Positions 1 to 9,253 of a stretch of 64,000 nt of DNA are shown piece by piece. The translations under genes and the position numbers were made by a program. This DNA is from Sulfuriflexus sp. (GTDB lineage: Bacteria > Pseudomonadota > Gammaproteobacteria > AKS1): assembly GCA_023134145.1 (NCBI GenBank), contig JAGLUW010000010.1:186001-250000 (forward strand), written 5' to 3'. How positions within the stretch are numbered: position 1 is the stretch's first letter; every line of letters begins with the position of its first letter. The notes below the pieces were generated by a model. The model was given only the letters and a program-made list of their open reading frames with translations. It was not told the DNA's origin and searched no databases.

Positions 1-1118
1 GTCTCATTGGTAACGGTGTAGTGTTATCACCAGATGCCTTATTTACTGAAATGGCAGAACTCGAAGCAGCCGGCATTCCTGCGGCAGAACGTCTTAAAAT
101 CAGTGAAGCTTGCCCATTAATTCTTCCGTATCACATCGCTTTGGATCAAGCGCGCGAAATCGCACGCGGTAAAAAAGCCATTGGTACAACAGGCCGTGGT
201 ATTGGCCCAGCTTACGAAGATAAAATTTCACGTCGCGGTCTTCGCGTAGGTGATTTATTTAACGCTGAATTATTTGCCACTAAGTTAAAAGAAGTCATGG
301 AATACCATAACTTTGCGCTAGTGAATTACTTCAAGGTTGATGCGGTTGATTACCAGGAAGTACTGGATGGCATCATGGCACAACGTGATCGCCTAATTGC
401 AATGGTAGATGATATTCCTGAACTGCTTTACCAGGCACGCCAACGTGGTGAAAATGTCATGTATGAAGGTGCACAAGGTACCTTGCTTGATATCGATCAC
501 GGTACTTACCCGTTTGTAACTTCGAGTAACACCACTGCTGGTGGTGCTGCTTGTGGTAGTGGCACCGGCCCACGTGACTTGGATTATATACTGGGTATTG
601 TAAAAGCCTACACAACACGTGTTGGTGGTGGCCCATTCCCAACTGAATTATTTGATGGCACAGACGCGCACACAGATGAAGATGGTCGTCACATGGCAGA
701 GAAGGGCGCGGAGTTTGGTGCAACAACCGGTCGTGCACGTCGCTGTGGTTGGTTAGATGCCGTAACACTACGTCGCGCAATTCGTATTAACAGTATTTCA
801 GGTATGTGTATTACTAAGTTAGATGTACTTGATGGTATGGAAACTATTCGTATTTGTACCGGTTACAAATACCAAGGCGAAATACGTGAAGTGAATCCAA
901 TTGGTGCGGAAGCGTTCGAAAAATGTGTACCTGTTTACGAAGATATGCCAGGTTGGACAGAATCAACTGTTGGGGCAAAGAGTTTTGATGATTTACCTGA
1001 AAACGCACGTAACTACATTACTCGCGTTGAAGAATTGGTTGGCGCACCTGCCGATATCATTTCAACGGGCCCAGACCGAGTTGAAACAATTATTCGTCGT
1101 CATCCCTTCGCGGATTAA
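1..1118 (+). CDS. purA: Adenylosuccinate synthetase, 3' part (5' end outside window)
   Basis: PurA joins IMP and aspartate using GTP to make adenylosuccinate, the first committed step from IMP to AMP. The reading frame is open from the window edge (first full codon at 3) and lacks roughly the first 80-90 residues, including the N-terminal P-loop. The visible part starts in the LIGNGVV segment and carries the motifs [50 protein letters not shown] and [12 protein letters not shown], all characteristic of the family, and ends at a normal C-terminus ([12 protein letters not shown]). The internal GTG at 21 is not the true start. A hairpin terminator follows. In pseudomonads purA is followed by tRNA-Leu and rnr; here about 10 kb of signalling genes lie between. 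Confidence 0.98.
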   Translation, partial: LIGNGVVLSPDALFTEMAELEAAGIPAAERLKISEACPLILPYHIALDQAREIARGKKAIGTTGRGIGPAYEDKISRRGLRVGDLFNAELFATKLKEVMEYHNFALVNYFKVDAVDYQEVLDGIMAQRDRLIAMVDDIPELLYQARQRGENVMYEGAQGTLLDIDHGTYPFVTSSNTTAGGAACGSGTGPRDLDYILGIVKAYTTRVGGGPFPTELFDGTDAHTDEDGRHMAEKGAEFGATTGRARRCGWLDAVTLRRAIRINSISGMCITKLDVLDGMETIRICTGYKYQGEIREVNPIGAEAFEKCVPVYEDMPGWTESTVGAKSFDDLPENARNYITRVEELVGAPADIISTGPDRVETIIRRHPFAD

Positions 1119-1126
1119 TCATATTG

Positions 1127-1164
1127 AAGGCTCTCTGTTTTATAATAGAGAGTCTTCTTTTATT
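1127..1164 (+). terminator. Rho-independent terminator of purA
   Basis: A 10-bp stem (AAGGCTCTCT at 1127-1136 with AGAGAGTCTT at 1147-1156, one G-T wobble) with a 10-nt loop is followed by a T-rich run. It lies just after the purA stop and before the 3' end of the convergent kinase gene. Confidence 0.8.
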
Positions 1165-1175
1165 ACTTACTTCAG

Positions 1176-3860
1176 TTAGCTATCAAGTAGTGTTCTTATT
1201 TTTTCTAATAGCTGCTGCGAACTAAATGGTTTGCTAAGTATGTTTTTTCGTAGCGTTTCATCTACTAATTTTGAATTAGAATGATCGCTAAAACCGCTCG
1301 CTAATTGTATTTTTATATCGGGATATTTATCACCCACCATAGATGCTAATTGGTACCCATCCATTTCAGGCATAATGATATCCGATAGCATTAGGTCAAT
1401 ATTTTTTCGTTCAAGAAGCTGTAAAGCATGTTGAGCATTATCAGCACATAGTGTCTTATATCCGTGTTCTTTTAATATATCAGAGTTCAATTTAAGCAAT
1501 GAGACCTCATCGTCCACCAGCAAAATTGTTTCATTGCCTCCAACGTTCCCGATGCTCTTACTGGTTGTTATTTGTTCGTCATTATTATTTGAATGGTGTC
1601 GCGGGAAATAGAGAATAAACTGCGTTCCATGTCCTGATTTAGAGATGACTTTAATATCACCACCGCAGCGTTTCACAAAACCATAAACCTGACTGAGACC
1701 TAGTCCTGTCCCATCGACCCCTTTTGTTGTGTAGAAGGGTTCAAATATGTTTTCGCGTATAGATTCCTTTATACCGCTACCAGTATCAGCTATTGATAAA
1801 CTGATATAATCTCCAGCAGATAAATCTAATGCTTGAATATCAAACTCATCAAGTTGTTCATTTTTTGTTTCAATGGTTAACTGACCATTTTCCTTTATGG
1901 CATGCATAGCATTGATACTCATATTGAGAACTGCATTGATTAAATCATTTTCATCTAAATATGTTTTCCAAAGATCATCACTGAGATTGAGTGTTAATTT
2001 AATACGTGCAGTCAGGATTTTATCCAGCATGTCATTTTCATCTTGCAATATAGTATTTATATTTACGCTTTTATTATGACCTCTCTTATTGCTAGAAAAA
2101 TTAAGTAATTTTTTGGTGAGACTTGCGCCGCGTTCACCTGCGCGATGAATTTCATCAGAATACGCTAATAGTTTTTCATTATCTTTTAATGCCTGTTTAA
2201 GCAAACTCGCGTATCCCATTATGACGCCGAGCATATTATTATAATCATGAGCAATACCACCGGTAAGTTTTCCGAGGGCATCCATTTTTTGGCTGCGGCG
2301 AAGCTGTTCTTCTTGTTGCTTAACCTGAGTTAAATCAACACAGGAACCGATAAATCGTCGTTTTCCATTAGATGAAACAGGCAATTCAGCAACAAGTAGC
2401 CGCAGAGGGAAAGTTTTTTTATTTTTATGTAGTCCTTCTACATCACGGCTAAAGCCAATAACACGTGCTTCACCTGTTTTTAAATAATGTTGTAAATAAC
2501 CTGTGTGATGAGATGAATAAGGTTCTGGCATTAATTGGTTAATATTTATTTCAGTCGCGTCATTAGCACTATAACCAAATAATTCTTCAGCGGCGGTATT
2601 GAAACTTAAGATAATACCATCTTCATCAATACTGATGACGGCATCAACCATTGAGTTGAGCATTTGTCGTTGTTCTTTTTCTTTGTTGATCAGCTCATGT
2701 TCTACGCATTTACGGGCCATAGTCATTCGGTTAATACCCGATGTCATAGCGTCAAGTTCTCGTATGCCGGTAGGTTCTAATGAGACTTCATAATTCCCTT
2801 TGGCGACAAGATCAATCGCATCTGATGCTTGTTGAATAGGTTTTAATGTTTTATTTACTAACGACAATACAAACCATAGAAAAACAGCTACGCCGAACAG
2901 TGTTGCAGACATAATCTTGAGCAAGGATATCCATATGGGCTGTGTTATTTCAGAGATAATAACCTCTGATACCAGACTCCAGTTTAATGACGGAATTTTA
3001 GTTAGTGTGCCGAATACAGGCTCATCGGTGACGCCAATGTATGGCGTGTCGGCTTGCCATTGTTTATTAAACAATGCGGTGCGTGTAATGGCGAAGTGTG
3101 TCATTAAGTCACCCGCTTTGAATTGAGTATTATTTATATCTGTAAGCAGGGCACCACGGCGATCCAATATATAATCTCGCGTTTTTTCCAGACCAATTCC
3201 ATGAGTGTTGTCTTCTTCATGAGTGGCCCATAATTTTTTTATATCAACAAATATAACCAATATAGCTTTAGCCGGGTTTCCTATAGGAGCGGCCAAGGTG
3301 AAGGTGTACTTGTTTTTTTCATTATGGCTTTCGTGTAGATTTATATCTTTTTTGGGTGAACCTATATAGATTCTTCCTGATGATGGAATAATAATCTCGG
3401 GAGATTCGGCATTATTGACAATATTGTTGTTTGCTGTGATTGGCTGCAATTCTTCATATGACAGGGGCTTATCACCTAATATATTCATATCTGGTTCAAT
3501 TAAGGCAATAATATTCGCTTCTGTAGATAATACCATTGCCTCATGAATAGCTGGCTCACGCTCAATGGTCGCTCGTAGTAATGCATTTATTTCGCTTAAA
3601 TTTTTTGGGTTACCTGGTTCATTTATTAAAAAGGCGAGTGCATCAGTTCTGTTTTCAACGGTTGATTTCAATCGACCAACTTCAAATTCAATTTTATTAC
3701 GGATTAATATATTGGCCTGATTTTCGCTGATTAAGGCAGCGGATAACTGAGTTTTATATATTGTCAGACTAAACCATATTGCGGAGATTAGAATAGGCAC
3801 AAGCACAGAAAATAGAACGATCAGCGTCCATGACTGTTTGAGTGAGAGATTCAATTTCAT
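1176..3860 (-). CDS. Hybrid sensor histidine kinase (Cache-HAMP-PAS-HisKA-HATPase-REC)
   Basis: An 894-residue membrane hybrid kinase. TM1 is at about 10-32, then a large periplasmic Cache-like domain to about 305, TM2 at about 308-333, HAMP, one PAS domain (about 400-510), HisKA with the motif GGIAHDYNNML (phospho-His H538), HATPase_c with DTGSGI and GTGLGLS, and a C-terminal receiver with SDIIMPEMDG (D827). The PAS domain matches the FixL/DosP haem-PAS signature: MPEPY, then H452, and an Arg exactly 20 residues later (R472), the same spacing as the haem His and the regulatory Arg of FixL. That it binds haem is inference. The start lies 6 nt after the binding-protein gene at 3867, so the two are co-transcribed and the binding protein probably delivers a ligand to the Cache domain. 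No output regulator is adjacent. Confidence 0.93.
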   Translation of the reverse strand: MKLNLSLKQSWTLIVLFSVLVPILISAIWFSLTIYKTQLSAALISENQANILIRNKIEFEVGRLKSTVENRTDALAFLINEPGNPKNLSEINALLRATIEREPAIHEAMVLSTEANIIALIEPDMNILGDKPLSYEELQPITANNNIVNNAESPEIIIPSSGRIYIGSPKKDINLHESHNEKNKYTFTLAAPIGNPAKAILVIFVDIKKLWATHEEDNTHGIGLEKTRDYILDRRGALLTDINNTQFKAGDLMTHFAITRTALFNKQWQADTPYIGVTDEPVFGTLTKIPSLNWSLVSEVIISEITQPIWISLLKIMSATLFGVAVFLWFVLSLVNKTLKPIQQASDAIDLVAKGNYEVSLEPTGIRELDAMTSGINRMTMARKCVEHELINKEKEQRQMLNSMVDAVISIDEDGIILSFNTAAEELFGYSANDATEININQLMPEPYSSHHTGYLQHYLKTGEARVIGFSRDVEGLHKNKKTFPLRLLVAELPVSSNGKRRFIGSCVDLTQVKQQEEQLRRSQKMDALGKLTGGIAHDYNNMLGVIMGYASLLKQALKDNEKLLAYSDEIHRAGERGASLTKKLLNFSSNKRGHNKSVNINTILQDENDMLDKILTARIKLTLNLSDDLWKTYLDENDLINAVLNMSINAMHAIKENGQLTIETKNEQLDEFDIQALDLSAGDYISLSIADTGSGIKESIRENIFEPFYTTKGVDGTGLGLSQVYGFVKRCGGDIKVISKSGHGTQFILYFPRHHSNNNDEQITTSKSIGNVGGNETILLVDDEVSLLKLNSDILKEHGYKTLCADNAQHALQLLERKNIDLMLSDIIMPEMDGYQLASMVGDKYPDIKIQLASGFSDHSNSKLVDETLRKNILSKPFSSQQLLEKIRTLLDS

Positions 3861-3866
3861 GCTAGA

Positions 3867-4883
3867 TTATTTGGTACGCATTGTTTGTTCGGCTTTTTTA
3901 GCGAACCGCATGTCAAAATAACCGCTGACAATATCGTTAGGTATTTTGGGCCATAGCTTCATTTCGACCAGTTTTTTTGCCATGGATGTCATGTCTTTTT
4001 CATTGGCGACCATATTCGTGTAGGTGATCCAGTCGGGTGGTGTCGTGAGTACTTTTTCAAATACCTCGGCCTGAGCACCGGTATAATCTTCACCCATCAC
4101 CGCGGCTTCATGAGGATTGTTTTCTATATATTCGCCACCTCGAACCAGCTGGTTAACCAATTCCTGTAATTTTTCCGGTTGTTCATTAATAAAACTGTCG
4201 GATGCAAGGAACACATGATCCATATGGTTTTTCCATATTGTTGGTGAAATAGCTGCCAGCCAGCCTATACCCAGACTAATGGAACGATTGCCTTCCGGTT
4301 CACCTACGATAAAGCCATCAATCTCGCCATTACGTAGTGAATTAATCATATCCCGAGGTGGCATACCTAACACCTTTACATTTTCTTTAGGGATATCGTG
4401 TTGTTGTAACACCATATGTAATAACACGTTATGTTGCGAATAGACGTGAGGAACAGCGATGATAGTTTTTTTGTTCTTTAGCTCATCAATTGATTTGAAC
4501 CTGGTAGATAAGACAAAGCCATTACCATTACGGTCGGACATTAAAACGATTTTTCCGGGAAAGCCTTCGTGAATTAGGTTCATGGCGAGAGGAGATAAAA
4601 TAAAGGTACCGGCAAGTTCCCCTGACTTCATGTTAGCAATGACATCGTTCCAGTCATGATTTTGCACAGTGTGCAGCTTAAAGGTCTTGAGCTGATCCTG
4701 ATATTTCTTCTCGACTATGGCCAATGGCAAATGGCCACCACAGATGAGTCGCCCAATGTTAACTGTATCAAGCGTATTTACCTGTTCGGAATTACAGCCA
4801 GATAGACCAAGCATAGGTATAACAATGAAGTAACCGAGTATGTTTAGTTTGAGAAGCTTGTTGCGTATGAATTCTAAAATCAT
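3867..4883 (-). CDS. NrtA/SsuA-like substrate-binding lipoprotein, no transporter genes
   Basis: A 338-residue protein with a lipoprotein signal peptide ending in the lipobox LSGC (Cys about 30), so it should be anchored in the periplasm. The mature part looks like the NMT1/NrtA/SsuA class of ABC binding proteins (nitrate, sulfonate, taurine, bicarbonate): CGGHLPLAIVEKKYQ near the N-terminus, a VIANMKSGELAGTFILSP segment and an INSLRNGEIDGFIVGEP segment. The ligand cannot be read from the sequence. There is no permease or ATPase gene nearby. The gene sits 6 nt upstream of a Cache-domain hybrid kinase, so a sensory role, as in the TorT/TorS or LuxP/LuxQ pairs, is more likely than transport; that is inference. 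Promoters should lie in the 440-bp divergent region upstream. Confidence 0.85.
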   Translation of the reverse strand: MILEFIRNKLLKLNILGYFIVIPMLGLSGCNSEQVNTLDTVNIGRLICGGHLPLAIVEKKYQDQLKTFKLHTVQNHDWNDVIANMKSGELAGTFILSPLAMNLIHEGFPGKIVLMSDRNGNGFVLSTRFKSIDELKNKKTIIAVPHVYSQHNVLLHMVLQQHDIPKENVKVLGMPPRDMINSLRNGEIDGFIVGEPEGNRSISLGIGWLAAISPTIWKNHMDHVFLASDSFINEQPEKLQELVNQLVRGGEYIENNPHEAAVMGEDYTGAQAEVFEKVLTTPPDWITYTNMVANEKDMTSMAKKLVEMKLWPKIPNDIVSGYFDMRFAKKAEQTMRTK

Positions 4884-5323
4884 TTTGAGTTCTCTAATAT
4901 AAGGGCATTTCGCCTGATTTGATCATGTTATCGGCTAATATTTAATTTTCTTTACGTTAAATATATAGCTGTTTTGATCGCAGATCTGACTGTTTGGTTA
5001 AGAGCTTCTTCGCTAGTCTAGACCAAATTCCAGAAATCACCTACAGTTACTGGGTGATTTCCCGTGAATTTATTTAAATCTTGTATTTGATCATCTGATT
5101 TTCGATAAATCAGTTATACGCGGTACTGAAGTCCCAATATTGCCTCAATCATTCTGCAAGCTTGTTATGTCAATAATATTTTGTGTTTGTGCATTAAAGA
5201 TAATCACAATTCTGACGATACGAAATCAGTAACCGATGGTTTTAATTCACACATTAAGATTAATGGTTTTGATCATTTTGTCGTCAATTATGTTTTTCGA
5301 ATTATTAAGCAAGAGATAAGTTG
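4884..5323. promoter_or_regulatory. 440-bp divergent control region with repeated TTTGATC motifs and two dyads
   Basis: No gene was found here. The region separates two divergent operons, each of a binding protein plus a kinase. It holds three exact copies of TTTGATCA (4918-4925, 5086-5093, 5268-5275) and one TTTGATCG (4973-4980), all on the plus strand. There is a 9-bp dyad (GAAATCACC at 5033 with GGTGATTTC ending at 5061, 11-nt loop) and a second dyad CTGATTT/AAATCAG at 5095-5113. Neither dyad is followed by a T run, so operator or RNA structure is more likely than terminator. No full FNR box (TTGAT-N4-ATCAA) is present. Assigning a regulator would be a guess. Confidence 0.5.
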
Positions 5324-6229
5324 ATGAAATATACACCTACCATAACGATCATGTTGTGTTTCTTCGTATTAGGTATGCAGCAGCTTGCTGCGACAGAATA
5401 TACCTTTGCAGTGCGTGCACATCGTGGTGTTGAATCTGCACATAAGAAATGGGGGCCAACGCTTGACGTGTTGAATACCAAGTTACCTGAACATGTGTTT
5501 ACTTTGTTGCCAATTCTCAGTCTTAATGAAATAAGCGAGAGGGCGGGCAAGAGTGAATTTGATTTTTTATTAACCAACCCATCATCACATGTTGAGGTTT
5601 CTACCTTATATGGTGCGAAGGCGCTGGTAACGCTCAATAACAAACGTGGTTTTACAGAACAGAGTCGTTTTGGTTCGGTTATCTTTACTCACGTACTTCA
5701 AAAAGACATCAAGTCGATTGCCGATCTAAAAAATAAGAGGTTGATGGTGGTATCTGAACCCGCATTTGGTGGATGGCGTGTAGCATGGTTAGAAATGTTG
5801 GAACAAGGCTTTGACCCGTATATGAAGTTGAAAGAATTATTTTTCACCAAAAGCAAATCTCAGCGCGATGTGGTTTTCGCGGTAAAAAACAAGCAAGCAG
5901 ATGCTGGTGTTGTGCGTACAGATTTATTGGAAAGAATGCAGCAATCTGGCGATATTGACATGCGTTATTTTCGTATCTTAAATAATAAAAATGACAGAAC
6001 ATTTCCTTTCTTTCTTAGTACTAAACTTTATCCTGAGTGGGCTATTTCAGCATTAAAGAAAACATCCGCATTAGATGCGCAAAAAGTAAAACAAGTCTTA
6101 TTATCTATTGGTAGAGAAAGTGAGGCGGCGACAAAGGGCAAGTATATCGGTTGGATTGAATCATTAGATTACCAACCAGTAAATAGACTAATGGAAAAGC
6201 TAAAAGTGGGGCCGTATGAAGAAAAATAA
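5324..6229 (+). CDS. PhnD-like periplasmic phosphate/phosphonate-type binding protein
   Basis: A 301-residue secreted protein with an N-terminal signal peptide (hydrophobic ITIMLCFFVLGMQQLAA). The mature part looks like the PhnD/phosphite-phosphonate binding family (type 2 periplasmic binding fold): a FDFLLTNPSSHVEV segment, then DLKNKRLMVVSEPAFGGW and VKNKQADAGVVRTDLLE. The ATG at 5324 is chosen over the TTG at 5321 because AAGAGA at 5311-5316 is a suitable ribosome site. No ABC permease or ATPase follows; instead a hybrid kinase begins 35 nt downstream. The pair mirrors the divergent binding-protein/kinase pair at 1176-4883, which points to ligand sensing rather than uptake (inference). The true ligand is unknown. 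Confidence 0.85.
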   Translation: MKYTPTITIMLCFFVLGMQQLAATEYTFAVRAHRGVESAHKKWGPTLDVLNTKLPEHVFTLLPILSLNEISERAGKSEFDFLLTNPSSHVEVSTLYGAKALVTLNNKRGFTEQSRFGSVIFTHVLQKDIKSIADLKNKRLMVVSEPAFGGWRVAWLEMLEQGFDPYMKLKELFFTKSKSQRDVVFAVKNKQADAGVVRTDLLERMQQSGDIDMRYFRILNNKNDRTFPFFLSTKLYPEWAISALKKTSALDAQKVKQVLLSIGRESEAATKGKYIGWIESLDYQPVNRLMEKLKVGPYEEK

Positions 6230-6264
6230 AATAATATTTATATTGTTAGGAAATATATAAATTA

Positions 6265-9006
6265 ATGAAGTTATCTATTGTTACTAAACTTGGCTTAGGT
6301 GCAATGTTGCTAGTCGTCATTAGCACCAGCGTCACTGGTTGGTTGTTTTACAGCAAGACGACATCATTGCTGGTTGAGGAAGCATTTACCGATATTTCAG
6401 ACGAGGTTCGTTCAACTGGTCAACAACTTAAATTTAAAATTGATACACAAGAAAAAGACACATTATTTCTTGCAGGTACGCCACCTATCCAGGGAATGTT
6501 GCGACATCTTAGTGGGGAAAAAGGTGATAAGTCGACATTGAAGCAATGGGAAAAACGCCTGCAATCAATTTTTATTACGATGCTGGCAAGTAAATCAGAT
6601 TATTTAACGGTTCGATTTATTGGTAAAGATGGTCGCGAGATTGTAGTTGTGAGACGCACAGAAAATAATTTAGACATTGTTAACCCTCTCCAGCTACAAG
6701 ATAAGTCTAAACGTACATATGTTAAGGAAACCTTGAAAATACGACCAGGTAAAATTTACTTATCTGAAATAAGTCTTAATAAAGAAAATGGCGTTGTGAC
6801 CACACCATATCAAGAGGTATTGCGTAGCGCGACGCCAATTTTTTATGGTCAAACAAATAAATTATCTGGCTTATTGGTTATATCGTCTGAAATAGGTAAT
6901 TCCTTGCGTGAAATACACGACTCAGTATTGGGAACTGGACGTGATGTATTTATTACCAATGATCATGGTGCCTACTTACTACATTCAGATAAATCAAAAA
7001 CATATGGTTTCGACCTTGGTAAGCAGTACCGTGTACAAGAAGATATTCCGGATGTGTCTGAATTATATTCCCCTGATAATACTGACAAAAATATCGTTTT
7101 AGAAAGTACTGTTAAAGGTGAAAATTATGTATTGAATTTTTCGAAAATTTATTTTGATACAGAAAAACCAGAAAGATTTGTCGCAGTAGGAATGGTCGAA
7201 CCCTATAGCCAGATACTGGCACATGAGTCCGAGTTACTTAGTGACGTTATCTTACGTATCATTATTTTGACAGGTATAGTCATGTTCTTTGCGGTGGCTT
7301 TTGCATTTCGTTTAACTAAACCAATTATAAATATTACCTCAGTGATAGATGATCGTATTCACGGACGAGAGCCAACAGCGAAGATGCCCATTAATCACAA
7401 AGATGAAATTGGTGTGTTGGCACGTAGTTTTAATGAGTTAATGAATAAGGTTGAAGAGTCGACTCAAGATTACGAGGGAATCAATAGGAGTTTAGAGGAT
7501 CGTATTCGTGAGCGCACACAGAGACTTGAACTGAGTGAAAAACGGCAAAGTAGTATCGTAGACAGTATGGCCGATAGTCTGGTGACGATTGATCGGCGCG
7601 GGGTTATTTTATCTTTTAATAAAGCAGCAATAAAGATGTTTGGCTACCATCCTAATGAAGTGATTGGTTGTAATGTTAATATATTAATGCCTGAGCCTTA
7701 TCATAGCGACCATGACTCATACCTTCAAAATTACCATGTTACTGGTATTAAAAAAATAATTGGTACTGTATCTGAAGTAGACTGTGTGCGAAAAAATGGG
7801 AATATTTTCCCAGCTGAATTGTATGTGAGTGAGTTAGAATTGGCAGGCCAAAAAATGTACACCGGCATATTGCGTGATGTTACCGAAAGGCGGCATATCG
7901 AAAAGATTAAAAATGAGTTCATATCAACAGTTAGCCATGAATTACGCACACCATTAACATCAATCCGCGGCGCATTAGGACTTGTTACTGGCGGTGTTGT
8001 TGGTGAAGTGTCACAGCAGATGAAGGATGTATTAAATATTGCTAGCAACAACACGCAGAGATTATTATTTTTGATTAATGATATTCTTGATGTTCAAAAA
8101 ATGGAATCAGGTAACTTCAACTTTGAATTTGAACGTTTGAAAGTATTGCCGTTCTTGGAAAAATCTATTCATGACAATCAGACTTATGCAGAAGAAAATA
8201 ATATTACTTTTTCCATTGAGAATAAAATAGACGATGTTTGTATCTATGCAGACAAAGACCGGTTGATGCAGGTAATGGTTAACCTGCTCTCTAATGCGGC
8301 GAAATTTTCGCCTAAAAATAGTGAGGTCACACTATCCATTGCTCGGCATAATGGTTTAGTGCGTATTTCTGTAACTGATTTAGGTCCAGGTATTCCTGAC
8401 GAATTTCATTCTAAATTATTTGATAAATTCACCCAATCAGATTCATCTGATACGAAACAGAAGGGTGGCACCGGCCTTGGTTTAGCGATCAGTAAAGTGA
8501 TCGTTGAAAAACACATGGGAATCATTGATTTTGTTACACATAAAAATGCAGGCACCACGTTCTATCTTGAATTTTCGGAGTTATTACAAAGTAACGAGGA
8601 AGCTGACGAACCTAAACAAATACCGCTAAATCGTAAGCCATGTATATTGATTGTTGACCATGATATTGACGTGACAGTGTCATTGCGGAAAAAATGCGTT
8701 ATCGCTGGCTATAACGTCGATATTGCTTACGATAAGGCTCATGCGAGGGAATACCTTGAGCAAGTGTCAGCTAATTATAAATTAGTTATTCTAGGCATGG
8801 ATTCCTATGGTGAAATAGGCGGTAAATTCCTTGAAGAATTAATAATGGGTGCGAAGACAGAAAACATCCATGTGATCGCTCTCTCAGATGACACTGGTAA
8901 CAGTAAAGAGAAAATAACATCTAAAGTACTCGAGATGGTTAGTTGGATGAAAAAGCCTATAGACCAGAAGAAGTTAATAGAAATAATTAATAAATTAATA
9001 AATTAA
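6265..9006 (+). CDS. Hybrid sensor histidine kinase with degenerate receiver
   Basis: A 913-residue inner-membrane kinase. TM1 is at about 8-30, then a periplasmic Cache-type domain, TM2 at about 325-347, HAMP, a short coiled coil (IRERTQRLELSEKRQ), PAS (about 430-540), HisKA with STVSHELRTPLTS (phospho-His H558), HATPase_c with DLGPGI and GGTGLGLA, and a C-terminal receiver-like domain. The PAS has the FixL-like MPEPYHSDHDSYL stretch with H483 at the haem-His position, but the Arg 20 residues on is Ser503. The receiver is unusual: at the phospho-acceptor position the sequence is LVILGMDSYG, with Gly844 in place of Asp, although the acidic pocket (IVDHD) and the Lys (KKPI) remain. It is likely co-transcribed with the PhnD-like gene. 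Confidence 0.93.
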   Translation: MKLSIVTKLGLGAMLLVVISTSVTGWLFYSKTTSLLVEEAFTDISDEVRSTGQQLKFKIDTQEKDTLFLAGTPPIQGMLRHLSGEKGDKSTLKQWEKRLQSIFITMLASKSDYLTVRFIGKDGREIVVVRRTENNLDIVNPLQLQDKSKRTYVKETLKIRPGKIYLSEISLNKENGVVTTPYQEVLRSATPIFYGQTNKLSGLLVISSEIGNSLREIHDSVLGTGRDVFITNDHGAYLLHSDKSKTYGFDLGKQYRVQEDIPDVSELYSPDNTDKNIVLESTVKGENYVLNFSKIYFDTEKPERFVAVGMVEPYSQILAHESELLSDVILRIIILTGIVMFFAVAFAFRLTKPIINITSVIDDRIHGREPTAKMPINHKDEIGVLARSFNELMNKVEESTQDYEGINRSLEDRIRERTQRLELSEKRQSSIVDSMADSLVTIDRRGVILSFNKAAIKMFGYHPNEVIGCNVNILMPEPYHSDHDSYLQNYHVTGIKKIIGTVSEVDCVRKNGNIFPAELYVSELELAGQKMYTGILRDVTERRHIEKIKNEFISTVSHELRTPLTSIRGALGLVTGGVVGEVSQQMKDVLNIASNNTQRLLFLINDILDVQKMESGNFNFEFERLKVLPFLEKSIHDNQTYAEENNITFSIENKIDDVCIYADKDRLMQVMVNLLSNAAKFSPKNSEVTLSIARHNGLVRISVTDLGPGIPDEFHSKLFDKFTQSDSSDTKQKGGTGLGLAISKVIVEKHMGIIDFVTHKNAGTTFYLEFSELLQSNEEADEPKQIPLNRKPCILIVDHDIDVTVSLRKKCVIAGYNVDIAYDKAHAREYLEQVSANYKLVILGMDSYGEIGGKFLEELIMGAKTENIHVIALSDDTGNSKEKITSKVLEMVSWMKKPIDQKKLIEIINKLIN

Positions 9007-9031
9007 TAGTTAAATAATTAAGCTATCTCAA

Positions 9032-9065
9032 ATGTCTTATATAAATAAGGCATCTTCCGTTTATC
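9032..9065 (+). terminator. Possible weak terminator hairpin
   Basis: ATGTCTTAT (9032-9040) pairs with ATAAGGCAT (9045-9053) around a 4-nt loop, with one G-T wobble. The following sequence is pyrimidine-rich but has no clean T run. It sits in the 247-bp gap between the hybrid kinase and the lone receiver gene; nothing else was seen in that gap. Confidence 0.35.
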
Positions 9066-9253
9066 TCATATTTTCCTTATGGTTTTAAATTGTAAAGGTA
9101 ATAAAAATCAAAAATCCCGAAAATATAATTAAAGAATAATGCTTACATACCGATTTATAATAAAGAATTGGATCTTAATATAGAATAATAACCATGTCCT
9201 GTGACGTGTTTTTAGAGATATATTTTATGTGATTAATTTGGCATTATTAAACA

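Noticed and set aside
4918-5275. TTTGATCA copies read as FNR boxes
   Set aside because: Only the left half TTGAT fits; none has ATCAA at the required 4-nt spacing.
5305-5643. 112-residue minus-strand ORF over the start of the PhnD-like gene
   Set aside because: Shadow of a well-supported secreted protein gene; no ribosome site or recognisable domain.
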